Origin: Alphaproteobacteria bacterium
GTDB lineage: Bacteria; Pseudomonadota; Alphaproteobacteria; Rhodobacterales; Rhodobacteraceae
Length of the DNA: 64,000 nucleotides
NCBI GenBank assembly: GCA_030424865.1
Contig: JAUHVR010000006.1
Location: 124,001-188,000, forward strand
Direction: 5' to 3'
Positions 26,900 to 35,814 of this stretch are shown piece by piece. The notes beneath the pieces are model-generated. The model was not told the origin of the DNA. It searched no databases and was given only the letters and a program-made list of their open reading frames with translations. Each line of letters opens with the position of its first letter. The stretch's first letter is position 1. The translations under genes and the position numbers were made by a program.

Positions 26900-27301
26900 G
26901 TGTTTGCAAAACTGAACGTTTTCCAGATCGCGATGGCGGCGGCCCGGCATTCCGGTGCGCGCCAGGCGCTTGTGGCGCAGAACATCGCGAACGCGGACAC
27001 GCCCGGCTATGCCGCGCGCGACCTGATGCCCTTTCAGGATGTCGTTGCGAATCAGATGTCGCGCCTTTCGGCATCCAAGGCGCAGCGCGCGACCAGGGCG
27101 GGGCATTTGCAAGGTGCGCGCGAAGGCAGCCTGATCCAGGCGAGCGTGACCGAAACGAAATCGGAAAACCCGAACGGAAATGCCGTTTCGGTCGAAGACC
27201 AGATGTTTCGCGCGATCGAAACCCGGCGCCTGCATGACAGGTCGCTGGCCATCTACAAATCCAACCTGACAATCCTGCGGACCAGCCTTGGCCGCCGGTA
27301 A
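26900..27301 (+). CDS. flgB: Flagellar basal-body rod protein FlgB
   Basis: FlgB is a proximal rod subunit in the periplasm. The 133-residue protein has the rod signature QNIANADTPGYAARD near residue 30 and a C-terminal helix (MFRAIETRRLHDRSLAIYKSNL) typical of axial proteins. The start is GTG, with a GGGAGA site upstream. It leads the operon flgB-flgC-fliE-fliQ-flgF-flgG-flgA-flgH-fliL-like. Confidence 0.95.
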   Translation: MFAKLNVFQIAMAAARHSGARQALVAQNIANADTPGYAARDLMPFQDVVANQMSRLSASKAQRATRAGHLQGAREGSLIQASVTETKSENPNGNAVSVEDQMFRAIETRRLHDRSLAIYKSNLTILRTSLGRR

Positions 27302-27313
27302 AAGGAGATCATG

Positions 27314-27700
27314 ATGAGCGGATTCAGTGATGCTCTTGAAGTTTCGGCCAGTGGCCTTCGGGCGCAATCCGCGCGCTTGCGGCTTGTGTCCGAAAACATC
27401 GCCAACAGCGACACCCCGGGATATCGGCGCAAAGTCGCACCGTTCGAGATTTCGGCCCAGGACGGTCCGGCGGTTGTGTCCATCGGAAAGGTGACCGCGG
27501 ACCAGACGCAGTTGGACCGCATTCACGACCCATCCCACCCCTTGGCCGATGCAGGCGGCTATTACGAGGGGTCCAACGTCAACCTGATTGTCGAAATCGC
27601 CGACGCGCGCGAAGCGCAGCGGACCTATGAGGCGAACCTCAAGATGTTTGACCAGGCCCGACAGATGTCGTCGCGGCTTTATGAGTTGCTCCGGCGATAA
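27314..27700 (+). CDS. flgC: Flagellar basal-body rod protein FlgC
   Basis: FlgC is a proximal rod subunit of 128 residues with the axial motif SENIANSDTPGYRRK and the C-terminal EIADAREAQRTYEANLKMFDQARQ helix. Two ATGs occur at 27311 and 27314; the second is better spaced (6 bases) from AAAGGAG at 27301-27307. Confidence 0.95.
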   Translation: MSGFSDALEVSASGLRAQSARLRLVSENIANSDTPGYRRKVAPFEISAQDGPAVVSIGKVTADQTQLDRIHDPSHPLADAGGYYEGSNVNLIVEIADAREAQRTYEANLKMFDQARQMSSRLYELLRR

Positions 27701-27723
27701 GCCGATAACCGAAGGAGACCAGA

Positions 27724-28011
27724 ATGGACATCCAATCAATCCTCGCAGCCCAGGGCTATAAGCGCCAGATTGCGGCTGTGGAACCGGACGCGGCAGCGCA
27801 AGTGGCTGGCCCACTTGAACAAAACCTGAATGATTTCAAGGCGGCGCTACAAGAGACCGAAAAGCTGGCGACCGATTCCATGGTCGGCGATGCCGATCCG
27901 CACATGTTGGTGCAGGCGCTGGCGCAGTCCGAACTGGCGGTCGAAACCGTGGTTACCGTGCGCGACAAGGTGGTCGAGGCCTATCAGGAAATCCTGCGGA
28001 TGCCGATCTGA
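27724..28011 (+). CDS. fliE: Flagellar hook-basal body protein FliE
   Basis: FliE is the small adapter that joins the MS ring and export gate to the rod. This 95-residue protein has the family pattern: an N-terminal helix, FKAALQETEKLATDSMVGDADPH and the C-terminal SELAVETVVTVRDKVVEAYQEILRMPI. An AAGGAG ribosome-binding site precedes the ATG. Confidence 0.93.
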   Translation: MDIQSILAAQGYKRQIAAVEPDAAAQVAGPLEQNLNDFKAALQETEKLATDSMVGDADPHMLVQALAQSELAVETVVTVRDKVVEAYQEILRMPI

Positions 28012-28014
28012 CCC

Positions 28015-28284
28015 GTGCTGAGCGAAGCCGTCTTCTTTGACACGTTGCGCCAGGGGCTTTGGGTGGCCGTCATCACCTCGGTTCCGATCCTGGGCGTGGC
28101 GCTGGTCGCGGGTGTGGTTGTCGGCCTTTTCCAGGCGCTGACGTCGATCCAGGAGATGACGCTGACGTTTGTTCCGAAACTCGCGGCCATTATCGCGGTG
28201 TTCTGGATTTCGATGAGCTTCATGACCCGCACGCTTGTGGCGTTCTTTCACACCCATCTGATCCCGCTGATTGCAGGAGGCTGA
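28015..28284 (+). CDS. fliQ: Flagellar export gate protein FliQ
   Basis: FliQ is an 89-residue inner-membrane component of the export gate with two hydrophobic helices (VAVITSVPILGVALVAGVVVGLF and LAAIIAVFWISMSFM) and the conserved QALTSIQEMTLTFVPK loop between them. It starts with GTG at 28015, 3 bp after fliE, and overlaps the ribosome-binding site of flgF. FliR and FlhB partners are encoded at 31869-33736 on the other strand. Confidence 0.94.
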   Translation: MLSEAVFFDTLRQGLWVAVITSVPILGVALVAGVVVGLFQALTSIQEMTLTFVPKLAAIIAVFWISMSFMTRTLVAFFHTHLIPLIAGG

Positions 28285-28285
28285 C

Positions 28286-28999
28286 TTGGAAAACACCGGC
28301 TACACGACTTTGACCCGTCAAACCGGTCTGGCAAACGAAATGCGCATCATTGCCAACAATATCGCCAACATGGCGACGACGGGTTACCGGCAAGAAGGAC
28401 TGATGTTCTCGGAATACGTGGCCGGTCTTGATCAGGGGCAGTCGATCTCGATGGCTGCCGGGCGCATTGGGACGACCTCGCTGGTCCAGGGGACCTTGAC
28501 GCAGACCGGGGGCGCGCTGGATCTGGCGATCGAAGGCGATGGGTTCTTTCTTGTCGAAACGCCCAACGGTCCGCGGGCCACCCGATCGGGTGCCTTTTCG
28601 CAGAACGCCGCCGGAGAGCTGGTCAACGCCCAGGGGTTTCGCGTTCTGGACGCCGGCGAAGCGCCGATCTTTGTCCCACCAAACGCGGCCGGTCTGCATA
28701 TCGCGTCCGACGGAACGATCAGCGCAGATGGTCGTGCCGTCGGTCAGGTGGGTGTCTTTGACGTCCCTGACCGTCTGGCCCTCAGGCGCGAAGACGGGGT
28801 GATGTTCACCTCGGACGATCCGTTCGAAGTCGTTCTCGATCCCAGCCTCAAACAGGGATTCCTGGAGTCTTCGAACGTGGATCCGGTCGGACAAATCGCG
28901 CGCATGATCGAAGTGCAACGCGCTTATGAGCTGGGCCAGAGCTTTCTTGAAACCGAATCCGAGCGCGCCAGAACCGCGCTGCAAACCCTGTTCAAATAA
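28286..28999 (+). CDS. flgF: Flagellar basal-body rod protein FlgF
   Basis: FlgF is a proximal rod protein of 237 residues with the axial motif ANNIANMATTGYRQEG and the middle-domain segment GGALDLAIEGDGFFLVETP. The TTG at 28286 is chosen because AGGAGG lies 5 bases upstream; an in-frame TTG at 28271 is earlier but lacks a site. The C-terminal VQRAYELGQSFLETE helix matches the family. Confidence 0.94.
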   Translation: MENTGYTTLTRQTGLANEMRIIANNIANMATTGYRQEGLMFSEYVAGLDQGQSISMAAGRIGTTSLVQGTLTQTGGALDLAIEGDGFFLVETPNGPRATRSGAFSQNAAGELVNAQGFRVLDAGEAPIFVPPNAAGLHIASDGTISADGRAVGQVGVFDVPDRLALRREDGVMFTSDDPFEVVLDPSLKQGFLESSNVDPVGQIARMIEVQRAYELGQSFLETESERARTALQTLFK

Positions 29000-29008
29000 G
29001 GAGCTCCC

Positions 29009-29794
29009 ATGCGTGCCCTGAAAATCGCCGCCACCGGGATGAGCGCCCAGCAAATGCGGGTGGAAGTCATCTCGAACAACCTGTCGAACATGAGCACGAC
29101 GGGGTACAACGCCCGCCGCGCGGAATTTGCCGATCTGCACTATCAGCAATATGCGCGTGCGGGGTCCGTCAACGCCTCGACGGGGGCTGTCTTGCCAACC
29201 GGTGTTCAACTGGGCCTTGGGGTGCGTCCCACGGCAGTGTCCGTTCACCTGTCACAAGGCGCCCTGTCGGCGACAAACGGCGATCTGGACCTTGCCATCG
29301 AAGGCAGCGGATACCTTGAGGTGACCCTGCCATCGGGACAAACCGGTTATACCCGCGATGGCGGGCTCAAGCGGACCGCCGAGGGGCTGATCGTGTCTTC
29401 TGACGGTCATGCCGTGTCCCCTGAAATCGTGATCCCCGCCGACGCTCAGAGCATCTCGATCAACGCAGACGGCGAGGTCTTTGCGTATTTCGCGGACGCC
29501 CCGGCCGGGCAGCTGCTGGGACAGTTCTCGTTGGTCGGTTTCACCAATGCTAAGGGGCTGGAGGCCATCGGATCCAACCTTTTCGTCGAAACCGAGGCGT
29601 CAGGTCCCCCGCTTGTGTCCACGGCGGGGCAAGACGGCCTGGGAACCCTGCGCCAGGGCTATCTCGAAGACAGCTCGGTCGACGCCGTGCGCGAGATCAC
29701 GGAATTGATCGAGGCCCAGCGCGGATACGAGCTGAACGCCAAAGTCATCACAGCAGCTGACCAGATGCTGGGCGCGACAACACAGGTGCGGTGA
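29009..29794 (+). CDS. flgG: Flagellar distal rod protein FlgG
   Basis: FlgG forms the distal rod that spans the periplasm. The 261-residue protein has SNNLSNMSTTGYNARR, the NGDLDLAIEGSGYLEVTLPSG middle segment and the C-terminal EAQRGYELNAKVITAADQML. AAGGAG precedes the ATG. Its TGA stop shares a base with the flgA ATG. Confidence 0.97.
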   Translation: MRALKIAATGMSAQQMRVEVISNNLSNMSTTGYNARRAEFADLHYQQYARAGSVNASTGAVLPTGVQLGLGVRPTAVSVHLSQGALSATNGDLDLAIEGSGYLEVTLPSGQTGYTRDGGLKRTAEGLIVSSDGHAVSPEIVIPADAQSISINADGEVFAYFADAPAGQLLGQFSLVGFTNAKGLEAIGSNLFVETEASGPPLVSTAGQDGLGTLRQGYLEDSSVDAVREITELIEAQRGYELNAKVITAADQMLGATTQVR

Positions 29795-30213
29795 TGCGGG
29801 TTTGGCTGGTCCTTGTTCTTTCTCTTTGCCCCGCGGGGTTGGCGGCTGAAACGATCTATGCCGCGCGGACCATCCGGGTGGGCGAGATCGTCATGCCCGA
29901 GGATATGGTTCTGCGCCATCCCGATCAGCCCGGCGCCTACACGGACCCCGATCAGGTCATCGGGCAAGAGGCGCGTTCAACAATCTACGCCGGCCATCCG
30001 ATGCGCATGGGCGACCTGGGTCCGCCTGCGCTTGTTCAACGTAACGCGTTGGTTCTGTTGGTTTTTCAAAGCCAGGGCCTGCGCATCACGTCCGAAGGTC
30101 GGTCCCTGGCGCGCGGGGCGGCCGGGGATCGCATTCGGGTGATGAACCTCGCGTCCCGGACCAGCTTGTTCGGGGTGGTGCAACCCGATGGAACTGTGCA
30201 GGTCAAAAGGTAG
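29794..30213 (+). CDS. flgA: Flagellar P-ring assembly chaperone FlgA
   Basis: FlgA is a periplasmic chaperone for P-ring assembly by FlgI. The 139-residue protein starts with a signal peptide (MRVWLVLVLSLCPAGLAAE), followed by the SAF-like region ARTIRVGEIVMPEDMV and VMNLASRTSLFGVVQPDGTVQV. No flgI gene is seen in the window. The ATG at 29794 overlaps the flgG stop. Confidence 0.93.
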   Translation: MRVWLVLVLSLCPAGLAAETIYAARTIRVGEIVMPEDMVLRHPDQPGAYTDPDQVIGQEARSTIYAGHPMRMGDLGPPALVQRNALVLLVFQSQGLRITSEGRSLARGAAGDRIRVMNLASRTSLFGVVQPDGTVQVKR

Positions 30214-30218
30214 TCTCT

Positions 30219-30950
30219 ATGCGTCTTCTTGTTGTTGCTCTTGTCATGTCACATCTCGGGCTTTCGGCCTGTCAGCGGATGGATCACCTGGGGCGCGCGC
30301 CCGAATTCTCTCCGACCCGGCAGCAGAACGAACATCGGGCCATGGTCTATGCCGGGTTGCCGCAGCATGTCGCGTCGAAACGGGAAGAAGACACCTCGTC
30401 ACTGTGGAGCGGCAACAGGTCGTCCTTGCTGGGGGATCGGCGTGCCCTGCAGCGCGGTGATATCCTGACCGTCGTGATCGAAATCGACGAAAATGCCGAG
30501 ATTTCGAACTCTACCTCGCGGGCGCGAAAGGGGTCGGAAAGCCTGGCCATCCCCCAGTTGTTCGGCCTGCCGCAGCGGGCGGACGCCCACTTGCCCGAAG
30601 GCGCAACGCTGGGCAACGCCGTCTCGCTTGACGGAACCAGCAGCTCGTCCGGTGACGGGTCGGTCAAGCGGCGCGAAAAGCTGGGGCTGCGTGTGGCGGC
30701 TACGGTTGTCGAGGTCTTGCCAAACGGTGTTCTGGAAATCACCGGCAGCCAGGAAGTCCGGGTGAATTTCGAATTGCGCGAACTTTTGGTCAGCGGGTTC
30801 GTCCGTCCCGAGGATATCTCGCGCCAGAATGAAATCACCTACGACAAGATTGCGTCGGCACGGATCTCGTACGGCGGGCGCGGACACATATCGGACGTGC
30901 AGCAGCCTCGCTATGGCCAGCAAGTGCTCGATGTCCTGTTGCCGTTCTGA
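30219..30950 (+). CDS. flgH: Flagellar L-ring lipoprotein FlgH
   Basis: FlgH builds the outer-membrane L-ring. The 243-residue protein has a lipoprotein signal (MRLLVVALVMSHLGLSAC, lipid on the Cys), then SLWSGNRSSLLGDRRALQRGDILTVVIEI and the ring-forming EISNSTSRAR and ISRQNEITYDKIASARISYGGRG segments. It follows flgA by 5 bp. Confidence 0.96.
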   Translation: MRLLVVALVMSHLGLSACQRMDHLGRAPEFSPTRQQNEHRAMVYAGLPQHVASKREEDTSSLWSGNRSSLLGDRRALQRGDILTVVIEIDENAEISNSTSRARKGSESLAIPQLFGLPQRADAHLPEGATLGNAVSLDGTSSSSGDGSVKRREKLGLRVAATVVEVLPNGVLEITGSQEVRVNFELRELLVSGFVRPEDISRQNEITYDKIASARISYGGRGHISDVQQPRYGQQVLDVLLPF

Positions 30951-30962
30951 GGAGGGTCTGAG

Positions 30963-31463
30963 ATGCTGAAATTGCTTGTGCCAGTGCTGTTGACTGTCGT
31001 CGGAACGGGGGCCGGGATCGGGGCGGCGGTCTTGCTTCAGCCGCCCGCACCCAAGGAAACGGCCAAGGCACACGACTGTCCCGAGCCGGAAAATGCGGCC
31101 TACGCGGAGGCCATGCCCGAGGAAGCGCCCAAGGGGGATCAGGAGTACGTCAAGCTGAACAACCAGTTTGTGGTGCCGGTCATTGCAGAAGACAAGATCA
31201 GCGCCCTTATCGTCATAGGGCTCAGCATCGAAATCGGGGCCGGGAATACCGAGACCGTGTACTCGCATGAGCCCAAACTGCGCGACGAGTTTCTGCAGAT
31301 CATGTTTGATCACGCGCACGCCGGCGGATTTGAAGGCGCGTTCACGCAATCTTCGAGCCTGGACATTTTGCGCCAGGAATTGCGGCGTGCGTCCAGACGT
31401 ATCCTTGGCGAGGCCGCCACGGACGTGCTGATCACCGAAATCGCCCGTCAGGACGCCATCTAA
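30963..31463 (+). CDS. FliL-like protein, first copy
   Basis: This 166-residue protein has an N-terminal membrane helix (LLVPVLLTVVGTGAGIGAAVLL), a Pro/Glu linker and a periplasmic domain with YVKLNNQFVVPVI, ALIVIGLSIEI and LRDEFLQIMFDHAHAGGF, similar to FliL-family stator-associated proteins. A second FliL-like gene lies at 40593, so one of the two may have a special role. It is the last gene of the flgB operon and is convergent with the coiled-coil gene at 31466. Confidence 0.75.
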   Translation: MLKLLVPVLLTVVGTGAGIGAAVLLQPPAPKETAKAHDCPEPENAAYAEAMPEEAPKGDQEYVKLNNQFVVPVIAEDKISALIVIGLSIEIGAGNTETVYSHEPKLRDEFLQIMFDHAHAGGFEGAFTQSSSLDILRQELRRASRRILGEAATDVLITEIARQDAI

Positions 31464-31465
31464 GC

Positions 31466-31879
31466 TCAACCCGAGTGCGGCCCGCGTAGCAGTGACAGAT
31501 CCGTGAACGTCTGTTCAGCCCGCCTTTGCCGTTGCTGGCGCTCATCCCGGCGGGCCTGTTCCTGCAGATGCGACAAGGCCTCTTGACGCGCCAGGGCCTG
31601 AATTGCGGCCTGTTGGAGCGGCGCTTGCTGGGCCAGGTTTTGCGCAAGCTTCATGTTCAGGGTCGCGCGTCTTTGGTCCAGATATCCAGTCCAGCGCGTA
31701 TCAAACCCCAGGTGCGCGTGCCCGGTCCAGGTCAGGGCCTCTTTCTTGAGGCGCGCAATTTCGTCCAGCTCGTCCCGCAAAGCCTGCTCGGTCTGACGCG
31801 CGTCCCTGAAATTCCCCAGAGCATTTGTGGCCAAGGCCTCGGCAGTTCTCTGCAATCCCTTGATGTCTTCAGCGTCCAA
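31466..31879 (-). CDS. Coiled-coil flagellar-locus protein (FliJ-like?)
   Basis: This 137-residue product is rich in Gln, Arg and Ala and almost entirely predicted coiled coil (LQRTAEALATNALG, RQTEQALRDELDEIARLKKEAL, LQQAAIQALARQEALSHLQEQ). The TTG at 31879, after GGAGGAC, is the probable start; it overlaps the flhB stop region. FliJ, the export-gate stalk protein, has this size and character, and no other FliJ candidate is visible, but there is no sequence motif to prove it. Confidence 0.6.
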   Translation of the reverse strand: MDAEDIKGLQRTAEALATNALGNFRDARQTEQALRDELDEIARLKKEALTWTGHAHLGFDTRWTGYLDQRRATLNMKLAQNLAQQAPLQQAAIQALARQEALSHLQEQARRDERQQRQRRAEQTFTDLSLLRGPHSG

Positions 31880-32966
31880 ATCGTCCTCCGGCCCTGGCCT
31901 TGGCACGCATGTCCTGTGCAAACCGGATCGCCGCCGCGACGGGGCGGTAGTGCTCTGGCCTGATTTCCTCTCCGATGTCCACCAAGGCATAAAGCGCGCG
32001 CGCTGTCGGAGGATCGTGTTGGATCGGAACGCCCGCTCCCTGGGCCGCCTGGCGAATGCGCGCTGCAACCGCGTCGACCCCTTTGGCCACACATGTCGGT
32101 GCGGTGCCGCGCTGATTGTCCCAAACCAGGGCCACAGCGTAGTGTGTCGGGTTGACGATCACGACGTCGGCTTTTGGCACGTCCGCCATCATCTGCTTGC
32201 CCGCAATCTCACGGGCGCGGGCCTTGCGCCTGTGCTTGAACTCGGGATCGCCTTCGGCCTCTTTGTGTTCGTCGCGCATGTCCTTGTGCGACATCCTGTT
32301 GCGCCTCAGGTGATCCTGCCGTTGCCAGGCATAGTCCACCGCGGCGATGCCCGCGGACACCAGGCATATGACCAACAGGAATTTTATCAAGAGCCCGAAC
32401 AAGGCATCCAGGGACAAGCGGGGATCGAACATCACGGCCGAGATGATCTGTTCCTGGTGTCGGGACAGGAACAGCCCCAGCACAACGGAATAAAGCGTGA
32501 GCTTGGTGAAGGATTTCGCAAATTCGAAAAGACCCGTGCGGCCAAATTTGTTCTTTGCGTTGGACATCGGGGAAATGCGGTTGACCTTTGGGGCCAGTTT
32601 CGAGGGCGCGAAAACGAAGCCCCGTTGGGCGACAATCGCGAGGCAGACCATGGCTGCCGGAATGGCAAACCAAACGACGGTAGGGCCGGTCGCACCAGAC
32701 AGGAACCAGCCCAGGGTCGCGTCAGTGCCTCCGGTGAACACAGGGATCCGCAGCTGGTCGGGGTATTCGAGAAACCGGGTCAGAAAATCACCGGCCGCGT
32801 CGACACCGGCCGCCCCGGCGGTGGACAGAGCCGCCAACAGGCCGAAATATGCCGCTGTCACCGAGATGTCGTTTGATCGGGCAATGTCACCCTTCTTGCG
32901 GGCCTGATCCAGTTTGCGTTGGGTCGGTTCATGGGTCTTTTCCGACGAGTCCTGGTTCTGGCTCAT
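31869..32966 (-). CDS. flhB: Flagellar export gate protein FlhB
   Basis: FlhB sets substrate specificity of the export gate. The 365-residue protein has a cytoplasmic N-terminus with KTHEPTQRKLDQARKKGD, four hydrophobic segments and the C-terminal domain with the NPTH autocleavage motif (VVIVNPTHYAVAL). FliK, at 18231, is its switching partner. Its ATG overlaps the fliR stop (ATGA at 32963-32966). Confidence 0.97.
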   Translation of the reverse strand: MSQNQDSSEKTHEPTQRKLDQARKKGDIARSNDISVTAAYFGLLAALSTAGAAGVDAAGDFLTRFLEYPDQLRIPVFTGGTDATLGWFLSGATGPTVVWFAIPAAMVCLAIVAQRGFVFAPSKLAPKVNRISPMSNAKNKFGRTGLFEFAKSFTKLTLYSVVLGLFLSRHQEQIISAVMFDPRLSLDALFGLLIKFLLVICLVSAGIAAVDYAWQRQDHLRRNRMSHKDMRDEHKEAEGDPEFKHRRKARAREIAGKQMMADVPKADVVIVNPTHYAVALVWDNQRGTAPTCVAKGVDAVAARIRQAAQGAGVPIQHDPPTARALYALVDIGEEIRPEHYRPVAAAIRFAQDMRAKARAGGRFGR

Positions 32967-33736
32967 GGCGTCCCTCCAAGCGGCGCCTGCAGGAAACTGT
33001 CGAGAGCCCCGGCCCAGACCTGCAACATCGTCGGCGCGGTCAACATCAGCAGCGCAATCGAGCCAAAGGTGATCACCGGTGCGCCGACGAACGCGACCAT
33101 CAACTGCGGCATCGCCCGGTTGATCGCGCCGATCGCCAGGTTGTAGAGCACCGACAGGATGACGAAGGGCACCGCCAGTTGAAACGCCAGTGAAAAGCTG
33201 CGCCCAACGCCCGCCACACCCCAAGTGGTCAGGTCCGAGGCACTGGGAAACGTGCCTGCGGGCAGAATGGTGTAGGATCCGGCCAGGAACTCTGCGGCCT
33301 TGATGTGGAACCCAGTCATCATCAGCAGGGCCAGCCCCGCGACGGTGACGATGTGGCCGATGGCGGGCAAGGGCTCGGTGGCCGAGCCCCCCAACAGTTG
33401 CGACAACGAGGTGGATTGCGCCGCGATGGCCCCGGCGGTCTGGAGGGCCAGAACGAACAATCGCAGCATCGCGCCCAGGGCCAGTCCGGCAAGCGTTTCG
33501 GTCGCGAGAAATCTGACGAATGCGGAAAGTGACGGTTCTGGCGCGTCAAGCGTTACAAGCGGTGCAATGACAACGGTCAAAGCCAGGGCGGCCAGCAGCC
33601 TGACACGCACGGAAATGTTGCGTTCTCCCATCGCGGGCAAAAGGGCCATGGCCGCCGCGACCCTGAGAAAGATCAGCAGACCTAGCCATCCGATGTCGCT
33701 GATATTGTTCACGAAAAGCGTCAGGTCCGCTGTCAC
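32963..33736 (-). CDS. fliR: Flagellar export gate protein FliR
   Basis: FliR is a 257-residue membrane protein of the export gate with several hydrophobic segments (IGWLGLLIFLRVAAAMALLPAMG; AALALTVVIAPLV; ALLMMTGFHIKAAEFLAGSYTILP). The last two are characteristic of the family. It overlaps flhA upstream and flhB downstream by 4 bp each, so flhA-fliR-flhB is a tightly coupled unit. Confidence 0.95.
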   Translation of the reverse strand: MTADLTLFVNNISDIGWLGLLIFLRVAAAMALLPAMGERNISVRVRLLAALALTVVIAPLVTLDAPEPSLSAFVRFLATETLAGLALGAMLRLFVLALQTAGAIAAQSTSLSQLLGGSATEPLPAIGHIVTVAGLALLMMTGFHIKAAEFLAGSYTILPAGTFPSASDLTTWGVAGVGRSFSLAFQLAVPFVILSVLYNLAIGAINRAMPQLMVAFVGAPVITFGSIALLMLTAPTMLQVWAGALDSFLQAPLGGTP

Positions 33737-35814
33737 GCCGCAATGACCCCGACAAGACTGGGCCTTGCGTCGACCCCGATTTCCTCGAATGAGAGCACAG
33801 GCGCGGTTATCCCCTTGGCCGCAACCATCGTCCTTAGGAACCGCCGTCTTCGGGCCGAGGTGACAACGGCCGGCGAAATGCCCTTGGTTCCCAGCGCCGA
33901 AACCTCGTCTGCGACCCGGTTTGCAAGTTTTTCAAAGGCGTCAGGGGGCAAGGCGACGTCAATGCCGCCTCGATCGGCCTCGATCTGGTAGGACTGAAAC
34001 GTTTCTTCCCATTCAGGCGCCAGTTGCAGCAGCGGGATCGTCCCATCCTCGCGACGAAGCGTTGCCACGATCTGAAATCCCAGCCTTTGACGCACGTGTT
34101 CGCAGATGGCATCGGGCGCGGTTGTCACCGTACGCGCCTCGGCCACGGCCTCGAGGATCAGTGGCAGATTGCGGATCGAGACCTGCTCGTCCAGCAAGAG
34201 GCGCAAGACCGCGTGCAGGCTTTCCATCGGCACCCGGTCCGGGATCAACGAATCCAGCATGCGCCTGTTGGCCTCGGCCCGTGCGGGATCGCTCAGCTGG
34301 GTGAGCTCGTCCAGCAACCGGCGCAGCGCCTTGAGCGTCAAAAGCCGGCTGAAGTTGCGCTTGGTGATTTCCAGGATGTGGGTGGCCAGAACCTCGGCCG
34401 GGGTGACGATCGTCACCCCGGCAAGCGCAGCCGAATCACGGGCGTCGGGGGCGATCCAGCGGGCCGGAGCACCGTAAACCGGCTCACTGACGTCCCGACC
34501 CGACGGCAGCGCAACTGGCGCTTCGGGTGTCAGCATCAACACCAGATCGGGGTGCAACACGCCCCGTGCCACCTCGACGCCCTGAATGCGCACGACATAC
34601 GTGCCGGTCGGCAGGCCCGCCTCGTCCGTCAAGCGGATCTCGGGCATGATCACGCCAAAAGTTGAGGCAACGTGGGACCGCATGTTGGCGATGCGCACGT
34701 CCAGCCCGGTGCCGGGATCAAGCACCATGTTCACCAGGTCAGGGGCGAATTCGACGTGAATGTCGTCAAGGTCCAGAACGTCGGCCAGACTGCGTTTGGC
34801 CGGTGTTTCGGCGGTTGGTTGATCCTGCTTCGGCTGGGCGGCTTCGGCGGCATTCTTGCGCGCCGTGACCAAGGCCGCGGCGCCCAGGACAGCGGCACCG
34901 GCAATGAAGGGTGCAAAGGGCAAACCGGGCACCAGTGCGAAAACCACCATCAAAACGGCGACCGTTGCGATGGCCGAAGGGTGGCGCCCCAACTGCGCAA
35001 CGATCGCAAGATCCGTTGCGCCCTGTGATCCACCACGGGCAAGAAGAAGTGCCGAGGCGATCGAGATGATCACGGCCGGGATCTGCGACACCAACCCGTC
35101 GCCCACGGTCAGGATGGCATAGGTTTCGAAGGCCGCACCAAAGGGCATGGCATGGACAGCGACGCCCATGATCATGCCCATGACCAGGTTCAAAAGGGTG
35201 ATCAACAACCCGGCGATCGCGTCCCCTTTCACGAATTTCGATGCGCCATCCAACGAACCGAAAAAGGTGGTTTCCTGTTGTTCGAGTTCTCGCCTGCGAC
35301 GCGCTTCGTCATGGTCGATTGCCCCCGCGGATACGTCGCTGTCGATGGCCAATTGCTTGCCCGGCATGGCATCCAGGGCAAAACGCGCGCCAACTTCGGC
35401 CATGCGGGTTGCGCCCTTGGTGATGACCGCGAAGTTCACGATCATCAGCACGCCAAAGACCACGAGCCCCAGAAAGACGCTGCCGCCCATGACGAATTGG
35501 GCAAACCCCTCGATCACGTTTCCGGCGGCATGTGGACCTGTGTGACCCTGGCCGATGATCAGCTTTGTCGACGACACGTTCAGCGACAGCCTCAACATAA
35601 GTGATGCAAGCAAGATCGTTGGGAAGGCCGAGAAATCCAGCGGGCGTTCCACAAACAGGGTGACGGTGAAGATCAGGATTGCCAGCGAAAATGATGCTGC
35701 AAGGCCGACGTCCAGAACCCAGGCGGGCACCGGCAGGATCATCATGACGATGACGGCCATGAGGGCAATTGCCAGCAGAACGGTCGGTCGAAGTATGCCG
35801 CCAAAAGATTTCAT
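33733..35814 (-). CDS. flhA: Flagellar export gate protein FlhA
   Basis: FlhA is the large export-gate protein that docks chaperone-substrate complexes. The 693-residue protein has about eight N-terminal membrane segments (to about residue 330), the conserved LLASLMLRLSLNVSSTKLIIGQGHTG and RMAEVGARFALDAMPGKQLAID loops, and a soluble C-terminal domain. It overlaps the transglycosylase gene by 4 bp. Confidence 0.97.
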   Translation of the reverse strand: MKSFGGILRPTVLLAIALMAVIVMMILPVPAWVLDVGLAASFSLAILIFTVTLFVERPLDFSAFPTILLASLMLRLSLNVSSTKLIIGQGHTGPHAAGNVIEGFAQFVMGGSVFLGLVVFGVLMIVNFAVITKGATRMAEVGARFALDAMPGKQLAIDSDVSAGAIDHDEARRRRELEQQETTFFGSLDGASKFVKGDAIAGLLITLLNLVMGMIMGVAVHAMPFGAAFETYAILTVGDGLVSQIPAVIISIASALLLARGGSQGATDLAIVAQLGRHPSAIATVAVLMVVFALVPGLPFAPFIAGAAVLGAAALVTARKNAAEAAQPKQDQPTAETPAKRSLADVLDLDDIHVEFAPDLVNMVLDPGTGLDVRIANMRSHVASTFGVIMPEIRLTDEAGLPTGTYVVRIQGVEVARGVLHPDLVLMLTPEAPVALPSGRDVSEPVYGAPARWIAPDARDSAALAGVTIVTPAEVLATHILEITKRNFSRLLTLKALRRLLDELTQLSDPARAEANRRMLDSLIPDRVPMESLHAVLRLLLDEQVSIRNLPLILEAVAEARTVTTAPDAICEHVRQRLGFQIVATLRREDGTIPLLQLAPEWEETFQSYQIEADRGGIDVALPPDAFEKLANRVADEVSALGTKGISPAVVTSARRRRFLRTMVAAKGITAPVLSFEEIGVDARPSLVGVIAA